Assembly: GCA_021292165.1 (NCBI GenBank)
Contig: CM037879.1
Coordinates: 160,273,278 to 160,337,277 of the forward strand
Length of the DNA stretch: 64,000 nucleotides
DNA from: Shinisaurus crocodilurus
Lineage: Eukaryota > Chordata > Lepidosauria > Squamata > Shinisauridae
Direction: 5' to 3'
A program made the position numbers and the translations under genes. Each line of letters begins with the position of its first letter. Position 1 is the first letter of the stretch. Positions 42,906 to 53,240 of the stretch are shown piece by piece. The notes under the pieces are model-generated. The model worked only from the letters and a program-made list of their open reading frames with translations, was not told the DNA's origin and did not search any database.

Positions 42906-43453
42906 CAGGACCGGTGCAGGGCAGTTTGGCGCCCCAGGCGAAAAAATATTTAGCGCCCCCCCCTCTCCAAAGCAAAAAAACAAAAAACCCTGCGCCGCCA
43001 CCACCAACCTACCTTCCCCCCCCCGCCCTGGCTGCGGCGGCTGCGGCGGCTGCTGCTGCTGCGACAAAGCGGTAGGTGACGGGGGGGTGACGGGGGGGTT
43101 GGGGGGTGGCGATGGCGGTGGGAGGCGCAGCGGCGAGCGAGCGAGCGGGTGGGCGGAGGTTCGGCGGCGGCGGCTGCTGCTGCTGCTGCTGCGACGAAGC
43201 GGTAGGTGACGGGGGGGTGACGGGGGGGTTGGGGGGGTGGCGATGGCGGTGGGAGGCGCAGCGGCGGGCGAGCGAGCGGGTGGGCGGAGGCGCGGCGGCG
43301 GCAGGCAGGAGGGTGGGGAGGGGAGGCCTGGCGGGGACGGCGCAGCGGCAGCGAAGAGGAGCGCAGCGTTTCGCGCCCTCTTCAGCCACGCGCCCTCTTC
43401 AGCCGCGCGCCCTAGGCAACCGCCTAGTTGGCCTAGCGGTAGCGCCGGCCCTG
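42906..43453. mobile_element. CpG-rich hAT MITE, 548 bp, with 130-bp tandem duplication
   Basis: It begins CAGGACCGGTGC and ends GCGCCGGCCCTG (inverted CAGGGCCGGCGC). Identical 8-bp duplications CTCCCTCC lie at 42898-42905 and 43454-43461. Two tandem units of 130 bp (about 43030-43159 and 43160-43289) share CTGCTGCTGCTGCGAC, AAGCGGTAGGTGAC and CGATGGCGGTGGGAGGCGCA. CTG and CGG runs, and very many CpGs, are present. The proline- and alanine-rich frames on both strands are compositional artefacts. Confidence 0.88.
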
Positions 43454-43461
43454 CTCCCTCC

Positions 43462-44040
43462 TCACCCACAGCAAAGTAGGAGAGTTTGACAGGCTCAGAG
43501 GAAATGAAATAAAAATTATTTTAAAGCGAACTTAAGGAGGAATGGGAGGTGGAAATGTCTCTATCATTCCTCTCACCCTGCCTGGCTCTTGCCCTTCCCA
43601 TCCACCCCCATTTCACTCATAGTTCGTTTCCCTAGCAGCTAGCCTAGCCCCCACCTCCACTTGCTACTGGCTTCCTTGATTAAGGAAGGTGTCTGGAGTT
43701 GCATTGATCCCCCTTGGCACCACAACGTGGCCTACCCTTGATTTAGAGAGAGACTCATTCCCAATGGACAGCAGCAGTAGCAGCAGCTCTTCCTGTCTAC
43801 TGAGGGGCCAATACCAGGAGAGCTGACTAACGGCCAGGCCCAAATACTCCTAAAGGCTGGAAGCTCCAGTTATCTAAGGTGTTCTAAAAGTTAATAAAAG
43901 TGTTCAGAACTAGTGTCATTCTTTAGTGCGACTATACAAGTATTGTTCTGTTGTGTGGTCAGCACATAGTAAAGGAGACAAGAGTAAATAGCATTTTGTG
44001 CATGTAAAGGGAGAAATAAAGAGTCAAGACACAAGATATG
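43462..44040. other. Unassigned non-coding DNA
   Basis: Nothing recognised, apart from a short GCAGCAGTAGCAGCAGC run near 43767-43785. Confidence 0.4.
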
Positions 44041-44990
44041 GTTTAAATTAGGGCCACATTTATTGAATAATCAAAGATCTGCGAAGGGAAGAAGTGCGGG
44101 TACTAACTAAACCGGCCATTGGCCAGTAGAGATGTTTACGGGCAAAAACATCCAACCCCAAGGGGTGGTGCTGCAACTTGCCACCCCCCAGTTTTGCGCC
44201 ACCATGGTGCAGGGAGGCCTTCCCACTATCACTACCTCACGGGGCCAGCAACAGGGAGCCTCAGGTCTCGCCAGTCACCTAAAAGGTGCCACTGGATGAT
44301 CACCAAACCCTACCCAACTGCCTATTCCCGCACTTACCACCACAGAGAGAGCCAACCTCTGCTTAGTCTCCTCTCCCCCACCTGCCAGGAATAAATTCCA
44401 GCAGGGCCCTTCGCAGATCCATAAGGAACAAATTCCCAGCATCGGGAAAATGCACCTCGTCCAGCCAGTACAGCTCCCTCCGGGCCAAGGCTATCATGGG
44501 ATGAGGAATCACAAAACCTATCCCTCCAAGGCCCCTGCATATTTATCTGTTGACTTTCCTGCCCACTCTGTTCAAGGCTCTGGGGTCTGCACCGCCCCAC
44601 CAACAAAAGCGCAGCAAAATATGAGACCAGAGAATCTGGACTCCCAGCCAACACTGCCGTATAAATGCAAGGTCCACAGATGCTTGCAAAATCAAGGCGT
44701 TGCCCATGAGCAAGCCCAAATCTACAGTCCCCACCAGACCAAGGCTATTGTGGGATAGGAATAACAAAACCTATCCTCTAAGGCCCCTGGGAACTTCTCT
44801 GTCTACCGTTCATAGACCAGAGAATATGAACGCCCAGCCAACACTGCTGTATAATTGCAAGGTTCGCAAACACTTGCAAAATCGAAGCCTTGCCCTGTGG
44901 AGCAAGCCTAAGTCATTTCCTCCCAAACGCTCACCTTCCCCCCCCCACAAAATTCTCCCCGCCCACAGCTACACGTGGTTGGGGGAAGAG
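44041..44990. repeat. Unclassified repeat with two tandem units
   Basis: Two homologous blocks begin CCAAGGCTAT at 44485 and 44739. Both contain AAAACCTATCC, AAGGCCCCTG, GACCAGAGAAT, CCCAGCCAACACTG and TGCAAAATC in order. The second unit lacks about 63 bp. The upstream part (GGGCCACATTTATTGAATAA to 44485) may belong to the same element. I do not recognise the family. Frames in it (44119-44394, 44450-44758, 44700-45173) look accidental, the last one ending in repeat-encoded tyrosines. Confidence 0.55.
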
Positions 44991-45115
44991 AAATCTCTAC
45001 ACTGGAGAAATCCTAGTGATTGTACTTTTACCCCATCCCACCTCACAATGCTAAAGGCTCTGCCATATTGCTTTGTTGTCTTGTTGTTTCAATGGGCTTG
45101 CTCATATCATCTGGG

Positions 45116-45124
45116 TTGTTGTTG

Positions 45125-45168
<44 letters not shown>

Positions 45169-45169
45169 T
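45116..45169. repeat. (TTG)n/(TTA)n microsatellite
   Basis: About three TTG units then about fourteen TTA units. They make poly-Leu and poly-Tyr frames that are not genes. Confidence 0.96.
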
Positions 45170-45450
45170 ATAACTAGTTTCTTCTTCAACTTGGTGAAAA
45201 CACAGCTGGAAAATATCATCCAGTGACAGAAACCTGGCTTACCCTCGTAATTTAGATCTGTAATGGAGGCACATGCTATGTGTCAACCAAACCTCATTGG
45301 AAGGATCTTTTAATATAGGAGAACTTCCAACTTTTACCCCCAAATTGCATTGGGCAATTCAAGTGTATTAATACATTATCCTATGGTACCTACTTGAGGT
45401 TGACCTCTCTTTTTTGCCAGTGGAGGAAGTCATCTGCATACATTTATGTA

Positions 45451-45680
45451 GCCAGTGTGGTGTAGTGATTAGAGTGTTGGACTAGGACTCAGGAGATCAG
45501 GGGGTTCTAGTCACCACTCAACCAGGAAGTTGACTGGGTGACTTTGGGTCAGTCACTGACTCTTAGCCTAACCTACCTCATAAAATGGAAAGGAGCAGGA
45601 GGATTATGTAAGCCGCATTGGTTTCTTTGGAGGAAAAAAAAAGTGGGATATAAATAAATCAGAAAGAAAGAAAGAAAGAA
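45451..45680 (+). mobile_element. Sauria-type tRNA SINE
   Basis: Head CCAGTGTGGTGTAGTGATTAG with A box, B box GGGGTTCTAGTCACC, body and tail (AAGTGGGATATAAATAAATC), then a GAAA microsatellite. There is an internal deletion before ATAAAATGGAAAGG. Confidence 0.9.
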
Positions 45681-45714
45681 AATTTATTATTCTATACCCC
45701 CTGTAAAAGATTTT

Positions 45715-45795
45715 ACCAAAGAATCCTGGGAATTAGCAATCCCTCACTCACCACAAAGAACTACAATTTCCCAGGGTTCCCCTTCACTAACAAAA
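45715..45795. mobile_element. Short hairpin MITE
   Basis: GAATCCTGGGAATTAG and the inverted CTACAATTTCCCAGGGTTCC form the arms of a small MITE. The termini are not resolved. Confidence 0.5.
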
Positions 45796-45839
45796 GGGTG
45801 TGACTGTTAAACTAAATAAAGTCTGTAGTGTTTAGATAT

Positions 45840-46670
45840 GGGTGACACAAGAGTAAAATGTCACTGAAGAGGAATGAGATTATAAATTACTTTTGGTGTC
45901 AGTTCACTGTTCTGCTTTTGCCTGTAGAAATCCTGCAATGCAAGAACCAGCTGTTTGTGCATAGGTTAATTGTGCACAGCATAGGTAAATTGTCAGATCT
46001 AGAAAAATAAAGAATAATAGGTTGCTGTGAGTGAGAGAGCTTTGGTGGCAAGATGGCTGTTTGTTGGCTGCTAATTGTCAGTATTTAAAAAGCAAAAGTA
46101 CTAGGAAAACCACTCAAAAATCCAGAGAAAATAAAGGCAAAACACTGCAGCTTTATCTGCCAGAATGCTCATTTGTATGCAAGAGCCAAGTCACTGAAAT
46201 ATGCTACAGTGCTTCCTAGTTAGAGGGTGTCTTCATTGATAAGCAAATTGTGCATAATCTGAGCCTTGCTAGTTAAAATCAGCATGCTCACTTCATTATC
46301 AGAGGGAACCATGAAGTGCGCGATCTCTCTGAAATGGGGCTAAGAGGTAAAGGGGAACAGTAACTACCATGTTTATTGCAGCATGGCCTGGGGTTATGGG
46401 ATACAGTGACAGGCACCTCTGGGATTATGAGTGCATGTAAAGAACCCCACCGGTCTTGATCTCACCATTCCCCTATTTCCCTTTTATTCAGCTTTGCCTC
46501 TTGGCAAAAGCTGTTTACACGACCACACAACCATAGGTTCTCCTCCTGGGTACCTTTATAGCTTTCAGGAAGGCCATCCCCCACTTCCATAAAAGACAAG
46601 GCAAGCTGTGATTTGAGTGTCTGCTATTTTACCCATGTGAGTAAACTCAAAAGAACCCCTAGAATGCTGC
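45840..46670. other. Repeat-poor stretch
   Basis: I see no known repeat. Parts, such as 46190-46330, have the balanced texture of conserved non-coding sequence. This is unverified. Confidence 0.2.
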
Positions 46671-46679
46671 AATCTTAAC

Positions 46680-46772
46680 TAACAAACAAACAAACAAAAC
46701 AAGCAACAACAACAACAACAACAAGAAGACAAAACAGTTTGCCAACCCAGATGAAAGAAAGAAAGAAAGAAT
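46680..46772. repeat. (AAAC)n, (AAC)n and (GAAA)n tracts
   Basis: Short adjacent simple repeats. A complementary TTG run lies at 46967-46981. Confidence 0.9.
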
Positions 46773-47094
46773 CTCCATTGAGCCGTTCTGAACCTGAATG
46801 GAGCAAATGCGTGAGGAGAGGGAGTGATCCAGCCCTGTCCTCTCTGTCATTGCATTTGCCACCCTCTGCTTGTGGAGGGGGACAGTCTGAAGAGGAGAGC
46901 AAGAATGCTGGAAAATCAGGGTTCTTGCTTGCACGGAGATTCCCTGTGGTCTGCTGCTGAAGGTTCTTGTTGTTGTTGTTTTTAATTGGCTGGTGCTACT
47001 TATTTCTTTGATTGTTGTGCTTTCAATGTGTTTTCCAGTTATTTCTTTTTATGCTATTTTTCATTAAATTGTGTTTTAATTTGTTTTTTGGGGT

Positions 47095-47945
47095 CCCATC
47101 ACCCCTGTCTATTGGGCATGCTGGTGGGGGATGATGGGAACTGTAGTGCAAAGACATCTGGGCCCCCAAGTGCCAGCCCGGCTCCTCCACAACATCAGCA
47201 ACCAAACTCGTGTTAAAGAAATGGCGAAAGCCTTTATTATAGCAGGACACAAACACAGGCACCTCACCGGAGCACAAGGATCAGAGTCCTTCATGAGCCC
47301 ACATTCTAATGAATGCAGATAATCCAAACAGGAGCCCGAAACAGGGTCTTAAAATCCAGCAATATAATCCAAGACAGGGTCCCAAGGCACGGGATTCAAG
47401 GAATGTAGTAGTTCGGGGTTCAGGATGTTCCAATCAAAGAAGTGTCCAGGATCAGCAATGATGTACCCACAAAGCTCTTTGGCATGTGCACCAACTTTTA
47501 TGTGGGGATGGGGTGACTAGAGTTCCTCACTTGTTAATCCAGCTCTATGTGAAAATTTAGCTTGGAGTTAAGAACTCCACCTGACTGGTTATCCTTCTTG
47601 TCTTTTCAGCTGCCTGCGTTGCCTGGGAGACAGCCTTGTGCATGCCCCTTCCTTGGCCACGTCTGCCCCCTGGCCTCTTAGGCTCTTAGCAAAGAGTGCT
47701 CCTCAGACTGGGGTGATCCGGGTACCTTTTCCCAGGCTAGCTCTGTCTGTACTTGATAAGGAATAGCTGCCTCCCCATGACCGCAGTCTACTGTGAAACC
47801 AGGCAGATATGGATTCCCAGCACCCTTACGGCACAAGCCTTGACTAGGCCCTAAATCAGATTCTTCTATCTCTGAATCAGACTCTTCCTCTGAGATCCGC
47901 AGCATCAGGGGAAGGCATGACACCAAGGTTGGGAAAGGCTGATCT
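47095..47945. mobile_element. hAT MITE host split by a solo LTR
   Basis: The left part (GATGATGGGAACTGTAGTGC to GGGCCCCCAAG) and right part (CCAAGGTTGGGAAAGGCTGA) join into one hAT MITE end of the AACATCTGGGGACCCAAGGTTG type once the LTR at 47171-47922 is removed. Confidence 0.65.
47171..47922 (-). mobile_element. Solo LTR, 752 bp, with 5-bp target duplication
   Basis: On the minus strand it starts TGTCATGCCTTCCCC and ends GCCGGGCTGGCA, the TG...CA form. CCAAG flanks it at 47166-47170 and 47923-47927. On the minus strand a polyadenylation-like TATAATAAAGGC lies near 47233 and a TATA-like CATAAAAG near 47500. No internal coding region is present, so it is a solo LTR left by recombination. A 5-bp duplication suits Ty3/gypsy or many ERVs; I cannot tell which. 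Confidence 0.75.
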
Positions 47946-47979
47946 AGGTTGTTCCATCTTTGCACCAAATGAGGACAGA

Positions 47980-48477
47980 AAGTCATGCAGGGAACCTTCC
48001 CTGGTGGCTGTTTTGCTTCTCCACAACTGGCCCCATCGGAAATTAAGCAGATTGTGATGGAAGGGAGTGCCTTCTCAGTGGTGGCACCTTCACTGCAGAT
48101 TGTATATACTTTTCCTAAGGGATTTCACCCAGTGCCAAATCAGTTTGGGTTTAATCTTGGTTTTCGGAACCAGTTGAAAATCTTTTTATAGTTTTAGTAG
48201 TTTTGTGAGCTGACTTTAGTATACTTGTTGCAGACATAACCAACAGTGTGTCATCAAGCAGCAGCATGTACGTGGGCCTTCTTGGTAGCACCACTGATCC
48301 TCAGGAATGCTCTTCCACATGTGGCCCAGGAGGCGGAAACTGTGGCAAGCTTTAGATGCCTCTTGAAAATGCACCTGTTTGCTCAGTCTTTCCCAGACAT
48401 ATAATCTCACTGCTCTGTTTTACTGTTTTGTACTGTTTTTTAATGAATTTATTATTATTTTTACATTGGTTTTTATT
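47980..48477 (+). mobile_element. L2-like LINE, C-terminus and start of 3' UTR
   Basis: The frame 47985-48191 reads EGSAFSVVAPSLQIVYTFPK, the L2 C-terminal motif. Further on, ALPHVAQEAETVASF and KMHLFAQSFPDI resemble a second such C-terminus, so two overlapping old insertions are possible. The 3' tail resumes at 48854 after the MITE. Confidence 0.6.
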
Positions 48478-48853
48478 AGTAGTGCACGATTCGCCTTGCA
48501 TGGGCGTTGCGGGCCAAAATCGGCCCCGCACACGTCCGTGTGAGGCTCGCGAGGGCCTACCTTACTCTGACAGCAGCTCGCCTCTCTGTGGCGAGCCACC
48601 CGTGCCGCCCCACCGGTCCTGTCACATCACTTCCAGCACTGGAAATGACGCGACGGGACCCTGCGCAGGCTGCGCTGGACACCCGCGCCACATATTGCGC
48701 CTGTGTAGGGTCCCATCACGTCATTTCCGGTGGCTCGAGCGGCACAGAGAACTTCTCCGTGCCGCTCAGAAGATTGAGGCGTGGGACCACCGCTGCGGAG
48801 AGTCGAGGCGGTGGTGAGGCGGCCCCCCCGACAGGATTTGTGGACATCTCTAG
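48478..48853 (+). mobile_element. GC-rich hairpin MITE
   Basis: The ends are AGTAGTGCACGATTCG and ACAGGATTTGTGGACATCTCTAG. The flanks TTTTTATT (48470-48477) and TTTTTATA (48854-48861) are a near-perfect 8-bp duplication. The core has GGGACCCTGCGCAGG, with an imperfect inverse GCGCCTGTGTAGGGTCCC. It is homologous in inverted orientation to 34774-35169. Confidence 0.78.
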
Positions 48854-48945
48854 TTTTTATATTGTATTTTATGTATTGTTATGTAAATCACTTAGACATC
48901 TTATGATATCAAGCAGTATATAAGTAGTTTAAATAAATACATATG
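48854..48945 (+). mobile_element. LINE 3' tail continuing after the MITE
   Basis: TAAATCACTTAGACATCTTATGATATCAAGC then AGTATATAAGTAG and AAAT repeats: an L2-type 3' end, the continuation of the LINE at 47980-48477. Confidence 0.6.
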
Positions 48946-48959
48946 TGAATCAATCAATT

Positions 48960-49092
48960 AATTAATTTTATCATTACATTTATATTCCACCTTTTTTTCC
49001 TTCAAGGAACCCAAGGTGGCTTATATGTTCCTCCTCTTTTCCATTTTTAGCCTCACAACAACCCTATGAGGTAGGTTAGGCTGAGAGTAATA
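48960..49092 (-). mobile_element. Sauria-type SINE, 3' half
   Basis: TTACATTTATATTCCACC, AAGGAACCCAAGGTGGCTTA and GAGGTAGGTTAGGCTGAGAG; the tRNA-like head is missing. Confidence 0.85.
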
Positions 49093-49104
49093 GAAAAATG
49101 TTTA

Positions 49105-49515
49105 ACAGCGCGATCCTATGGCCCTCTAAACAGCATCTAGAGGGCCATAGGATTTTTCAGAGTCCCAGCTCAGACATCAGAAAATTGCTCCAACATCAGA
49201 GCAAGGATTCCTGGGCTCAGAGTCACCCCCCGCCTCTCAGCCAACATGGAAAGAACCTCACTGGCTGCTTCCAGTGGGCAGGGAGGGGAGGAAACTGGTG
49301 TTGCCCAGATACAATGCATCCTGGCAGCGCCTCAGCCTCTTTCCCACCCGCTCTGAAATGTAGCAGTTCGACAGCTGAAATTGGCTTTCTAGCTGCTTTG
49401 CAGGGCAGGAGGAACATGGAGCAGAAGGTTGCCTCCACACTCCTCCTGCCCTGCACAGGATGCCCATAACCCTCTGAGTTCGGAGGGCTACGGGTATCCT
49501 CATAGGATTGTGCCC
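49105..49515. mobile_element. MITE with GCGATCCTATG ends
   Basis: Left end AGCGCGATCCTATGGCCC, inverted right end AGGGCACAATCCTATGAGG. A small internal palindrome, CCTATGGCCCTCTA and its complement, lies at 49115-49150. It is related to the small GCAATCCTATG MITE family but about 410 bp long. Confidence 0.55.
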
Positions 49516-49522
49516 TAAATAA

Positions 49523-50219
49523 TCTATATATATAAAAGAAAGTGTCCTGACTGACTGACTGACTGACTCATCAACGCCCTGCTCAAACCGTTTAATCTAG
49601 GAACGTGAAATTTTGAAGGGACATTGCTTTTATGATGTAGACCCCCACTAAGGAAGGATTTGGGGAAATTCCGTCCCTAAGGGGGTGAAAAAAGGGGGCA
49701 AAATCACCCCTCTCTCATATCTGCAGTTCTGCAAATAGGCCTCACCACATAATTGCTGCAGGAGCCAACTTGCTGCAGGAGCCAATAGCAGCAGTTATGC
49801 AAATAGCCTATACGACACTTAGAATGTTCGTATGAATTCCTGCAGGGGCCAATAGGAGTGGGAATGCAAATCTCCCCTAGGCCATTTAGAATGTTCTCTG
49901 AGGGGGTGAAAAGGGAGGGAAACTTTTTAAATGACTGACTGTTGTTTGGGGGGCATCATCGCATAGGCTCCATCACGTTTAGACGGATCTACCCCAAACT
50001 TGGCATGCTCACTCTTCATCACCTGTAGACTCTCAGGATTAACCTGATTTTTCTTTACGAACAGATATTTCTGTCACAAAAGATTTCTGCTGCCAGCACC
50101 CAGCCTAAGCGTTACACTTTCAGTCAGAGACACTGCATCTTTTCCATACATGTTTCTTTTAAAAACAATTATACCAAATCCTAAAATCCACGCTGAGTGA
50201 AGCCATGGGCAACAGCTAG
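49523..50219 (+). mobile_element. Non-autonomous Helitron, copy 1
   Basis: It starts TCTATATATATAAAAG and ends GGGCAACAGCTAG followed by T, and is preceded by A: the TC...CTAG form inserted between A and T without target duplication. (GACT)n lies at 49548-49568. No Rep/helicase frame is present. It adjoins copy 2 directly. Confidence 0.8.
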
Positions 50220-50707
50220 TATATATAAAAGAAGAAGTACTGACTGACTGACTGACTGACTGACTCATCAAGGCCCAGCTCAAACTGTTTAATCTAGGAA
50301 TGTGAAATTTTGAAGGAACATTGCTTTTATAACGTAGACACCCACTAAGGAAGGATTTTTGGAAATTCTGTCCCTAGGGGGGGGGAATCACCCCACTCTC
50401 ATATCTCCTTTGGGCAAAACAACAGGGGAGTAGTTATGCAAATCAGCCTCACCTCATAATTGCTGTAGGAGCCAATAGGAGCAGTGATGCAAATAGCCCA
50501 TATGACACCTAGAATGTTCGTATGAATTCCTGCAGGGACCAATAGGAGTGGGAATGCAAATCTCCCCAAGGCCATTTTGAATGTTCTCTAAGGGGGTGAA
50601 AAGGGAGGGAAACTTTTTAAATGACTGACTGACTGACTGAATGACTGTTGTGTGTGGGGTGTCCCAAATCCTAAAATCCATGCGAGCGAAGCTGCGGGCA
50701 ACAGCTA
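50220..50707 (+). mobile_element. Non-autonomous Helitron, copy 2
   Basis: It begins TATATATAAAAGAAGAAG directly at the CTAG end of copy 1, lacking the first bases, and ends GCGGGCAACAGCTAG before T. It shares the (GACT)n block, TTTAATCTAGGAATGTGAAA and CACTAAGGAAGGATTT with copy 1, but lacks much of the 3' half that copy 1 has. A second (GACT)n lies at 50621-50640. Confidence 0.8.
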
Positions 50708-51442
50708 GTTTAAAATAAATAAACCACAAATTCCTTTCTCCTGGAGCCTTGCCTAAGTTTGAACTTAAGGTCTCAATCCTAGGCACATTTACTCAGGAGC
50801 CAGTTGCTTCTGAGTTAACATGCATTCATCTCAAGTGCTGAACAGAGCCTATGCACAATTCTAGAGACCCTAATTTCTCTCCCCACCATGCATTCACTGA
50901 GCATCTATGCTGTGATTTAGCCACAGGCTTTTAAGTATATGTACCACTATTAAATGAAACTGAACTTCAAGCAAGCATCCCCTGGCTTTTAGGAGTTATC
51001 TTGAGAAAATGTATGTCAAAATTGTCGCATTGTAGCAATGGGGAAATGGGTATTCTAGAAAATCAAAATGATGTGAACATTTCTGACATGCACGCAGCCT
51101 GTGAACTTCTCAGCTTTGGCTACTTATTCACCTACTAAAAATAGAAAACTAGAAAGAAGAACACTAATAGCAATACAGCACCCCTTGTGTTCAAGGTAAA
51201 GAAAGCTGTCATATGCTGGGAATCTATCTGTGTACCAGTGCATTTGTCCCTTCAATTTCATTTAGTTCTTTTCAGTATGTACCCAACTCACCTTTCCCTT
51301 GCTTGTTCCTGTTCTGCTCTTTGTGTGAGTGCAGTAGGCATGCACAAAATTCAGAGCAGGAATAATATATATAAGACAAGCCACAGTCAAGATCAGACTA
51401 GAGTAAGAACATCATAGGCTTGAAGGTAGGACCAACTTCTTG
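50708..51442. other. Unassigned non-coding DNA
   Basis: At 50767-50835 is a possible GCAATCCTATG-type MITE fragment (TCTCAATCCTAGGCAC, TTGCTTCTGAGTTAAC). The remainder shows nothing recognisable. Confidence 0.4.
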
Positions 51443-51874
51443 CTAGGGATGGAGCAGAAATTTGTTTGGCTGGCCTTTTAATGCAAACATACCTAATTTT
51501 TCCACTTTTGAACCAATATGTGAACCAAAACTCAGTTTTCCCGAGAAATTCACACATCTCTGAAAGTTGCAATGGAGTTCTCCAACCAACCCAATGTATA
51601 TTAGAGGAAATTGCACACAAAAAAATGCATATATTTGTGAAAATAACATTAAAAATGCATTATGTTAGGAAAATTGCTTGCAAAAAAAGTGTATGCTAGG
51701 CAAAATTGTGTACCAAATGCATGCATTAGGAGATGTGCCCACAAACATGCACACACATTTCCACACGCACTTTAAAAGAAAGAAAGAAAAGCTCAAAGTT
51801 TAGGATGAACTGAATATAAGATTGGGAAAACGACAAACTGAGAGAAAATGAAATTGACAGATTTGTCCATCCAT
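51443..51874. mobile_element. hAT MITE, TAGGGATGGAC family, 432 bp
   Basis: It begins CTAGGGATGGAGCAGAAATT and ends TGACAGATTTGTCCATCCAT, imperfect inverted termini. The flanks ACTTCTTG (51435-51442) and ACTTCTTC (51875-51882) are an 8-bp duplication with one mismatch. The core repeats ATGCATATATTTGTG-like words. This copy fixes the family as hAT-like. Confidence 0.78.
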
Positions 51875-52065
51875 ACTTCTTCCAGGAAGGTATACCTTAA
51901 TGCCATTAGATCTGAACCTGCCCTCTGGGAGAACCAGAGAACAATTCTTGGGGCCCCTCCATTTGATAGCCCTATCATGCCCACCCAGACATCTCTTTTC
52001 TAGGCATAACATGCCCAGTTCCTTCAACCTTCCGTCATAGGACTTGTTTGTCATACCCGAATAAT
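51875..52065 (-). mobile_element. CR1 LINE C-terminal fragment
   Basis: The minus-strand frame 51800-52093 includes SYDGRLKELGMLCLEKRCLG, a diverged CR1 C-terminal block. The hAT MITE at 51443 is inserted beside it. Confidence 0.65.
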
Positions 52066-52827
52066 TCCTGAAGAAGATTGTGACATTGTTCACCTTTATT
52101 CACATAGGTACAGCTGATCTAATGCCTGAGTAGGAAATCAAGGTGTAACAGAGTAAAGAAATGTGCTGCATTTATGGAAAACGTATGAGCTCAAAGAAGA
52201 CTAGAAAAATCACTGGAGGGAGGGGGGAGTAATTCTAATAAATGGCAGTGTGATTCCTAGATTATATACACTGAATGATATAAAGAGTCTAACTGCTCTG
52301 AAAACACCAACTAAAAAGAATTATTAAATCTCAAGCAGTAACAGTGTGCATGCTCCCAGCTGCAGCCTGCAATGCCCAGTCAGGAGTATTATAATGCTTA
52401 ATTAATTGAAGGAAAACGCTTCACACGCAGTGAAATCACACATCTTCCTGGAGTTGCTTTACATTCTACGCAGTAGGCACTGCAATTTTAGGCATTTCTC
52501 CTTCAGTGAATTAAAGCATCATACAATTTTCTCTTCTTGTGTTCAGCGTATTTTCTGTATCTGGAGTGCATATATTTAAAGGGGATTTGGGGGGGGGTGG
52601 TTGCCTTTGATAAGCTGTGTTTTGTTTTGCATAAACTGTGTTGGAATTTCCAACCTGGGAAATTAGATCCCCAAGACTGAATTAGCCCCTTGATAAGAGA
52701 AATGAAAGGTGAAGGAAGTTCAAAAAGCAAATGTGAATTGGGCAGTGCCTGATTCCAAACATATGCCTGAGTAAGGCTTGGTCCACACATAGACACAGAT
52801 CATTTGAATTCTCCATGCTTGATTACT
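52066..52827. other. Repeat-poor stretch
   Basis: 52110-52500 has no recognised repeat, with TTAATTAATTG at about 52399 and other homeodomain-like words. It is a candidate conserved non-coding element, untested. Confidence 0.25.
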
Positions 52828-52835
52828 GTGTATGT

Positions 52836-53165
52836 CAGGGGTGGGGGACCAGAGGCCTGTGGGCCAAATCTGGCCCTCTAAGATTCCCCAGATGTCCATG
52901 CACCTCTTTTGGCCACTCTCCCTTCCCCCTGACTTTTGATCATTTGGGGATTGCCAGCTTTTGTATGTCCCCCCCCCCCATTCTAAAAGGTTGAAAAGCC
53001 TCTCCTAAGGCTTAGTTACTGACTGTCTTAAGCTAAAATATGCAGATATTTTTGGTATCTTGGCCCTGCCCTTTTTTCCTTTGGCCCTGCCCACCACTGG
53101 AATGCAGCCCCTGAGAGCTTCCAATGGAATTTGATCCTTGGGCTGAAAGAGATTCCCCGCCCCTA
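52836..53165. mobile_element. hAT MITE, CAGGGGTGGGG family, 330 bp
   Basis: The ends are CAGGGGTGGGGGACC and, inverted, TAGGGGCGGGGAATC. Identical 8-bp duplications GTGTATGT lie at 52828-52835 and 53166-53173. GGCCAAATCTGGCCCTC and TTGGCCCTGCCCACC lie inside. Confidence 0.9.
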
Positions 53166-53240
53166 GTGTATGTAAGGCCTGGGAATTGAATGTGTGAACA
53201 AGGGATGCATCATGGATGTTGTAAAATCTATTCCATCTAC

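Noticed and set aside
43000..43460. CpG-island promoter of a host gene
   Set aside because: The exact 8-bp duplication and inverted termini show a transposable element. No adjoining first exon was recognised.
42831..43469. Long Pro/Ala-rich frames (up to 212 codons) on both strands
   Set aside because: They lie within a CpG-rich hAT MITE with its own 8-bp duplication. Frames are open on several strands because stop codons are rare in GC-rich DNA.
44700..45226. Frames with poly-Tyr and poly-Leu C-termini
   Set aside because: They read through a (TTA)n microsatellite. The preceding part is an unclassified tandem repeat.
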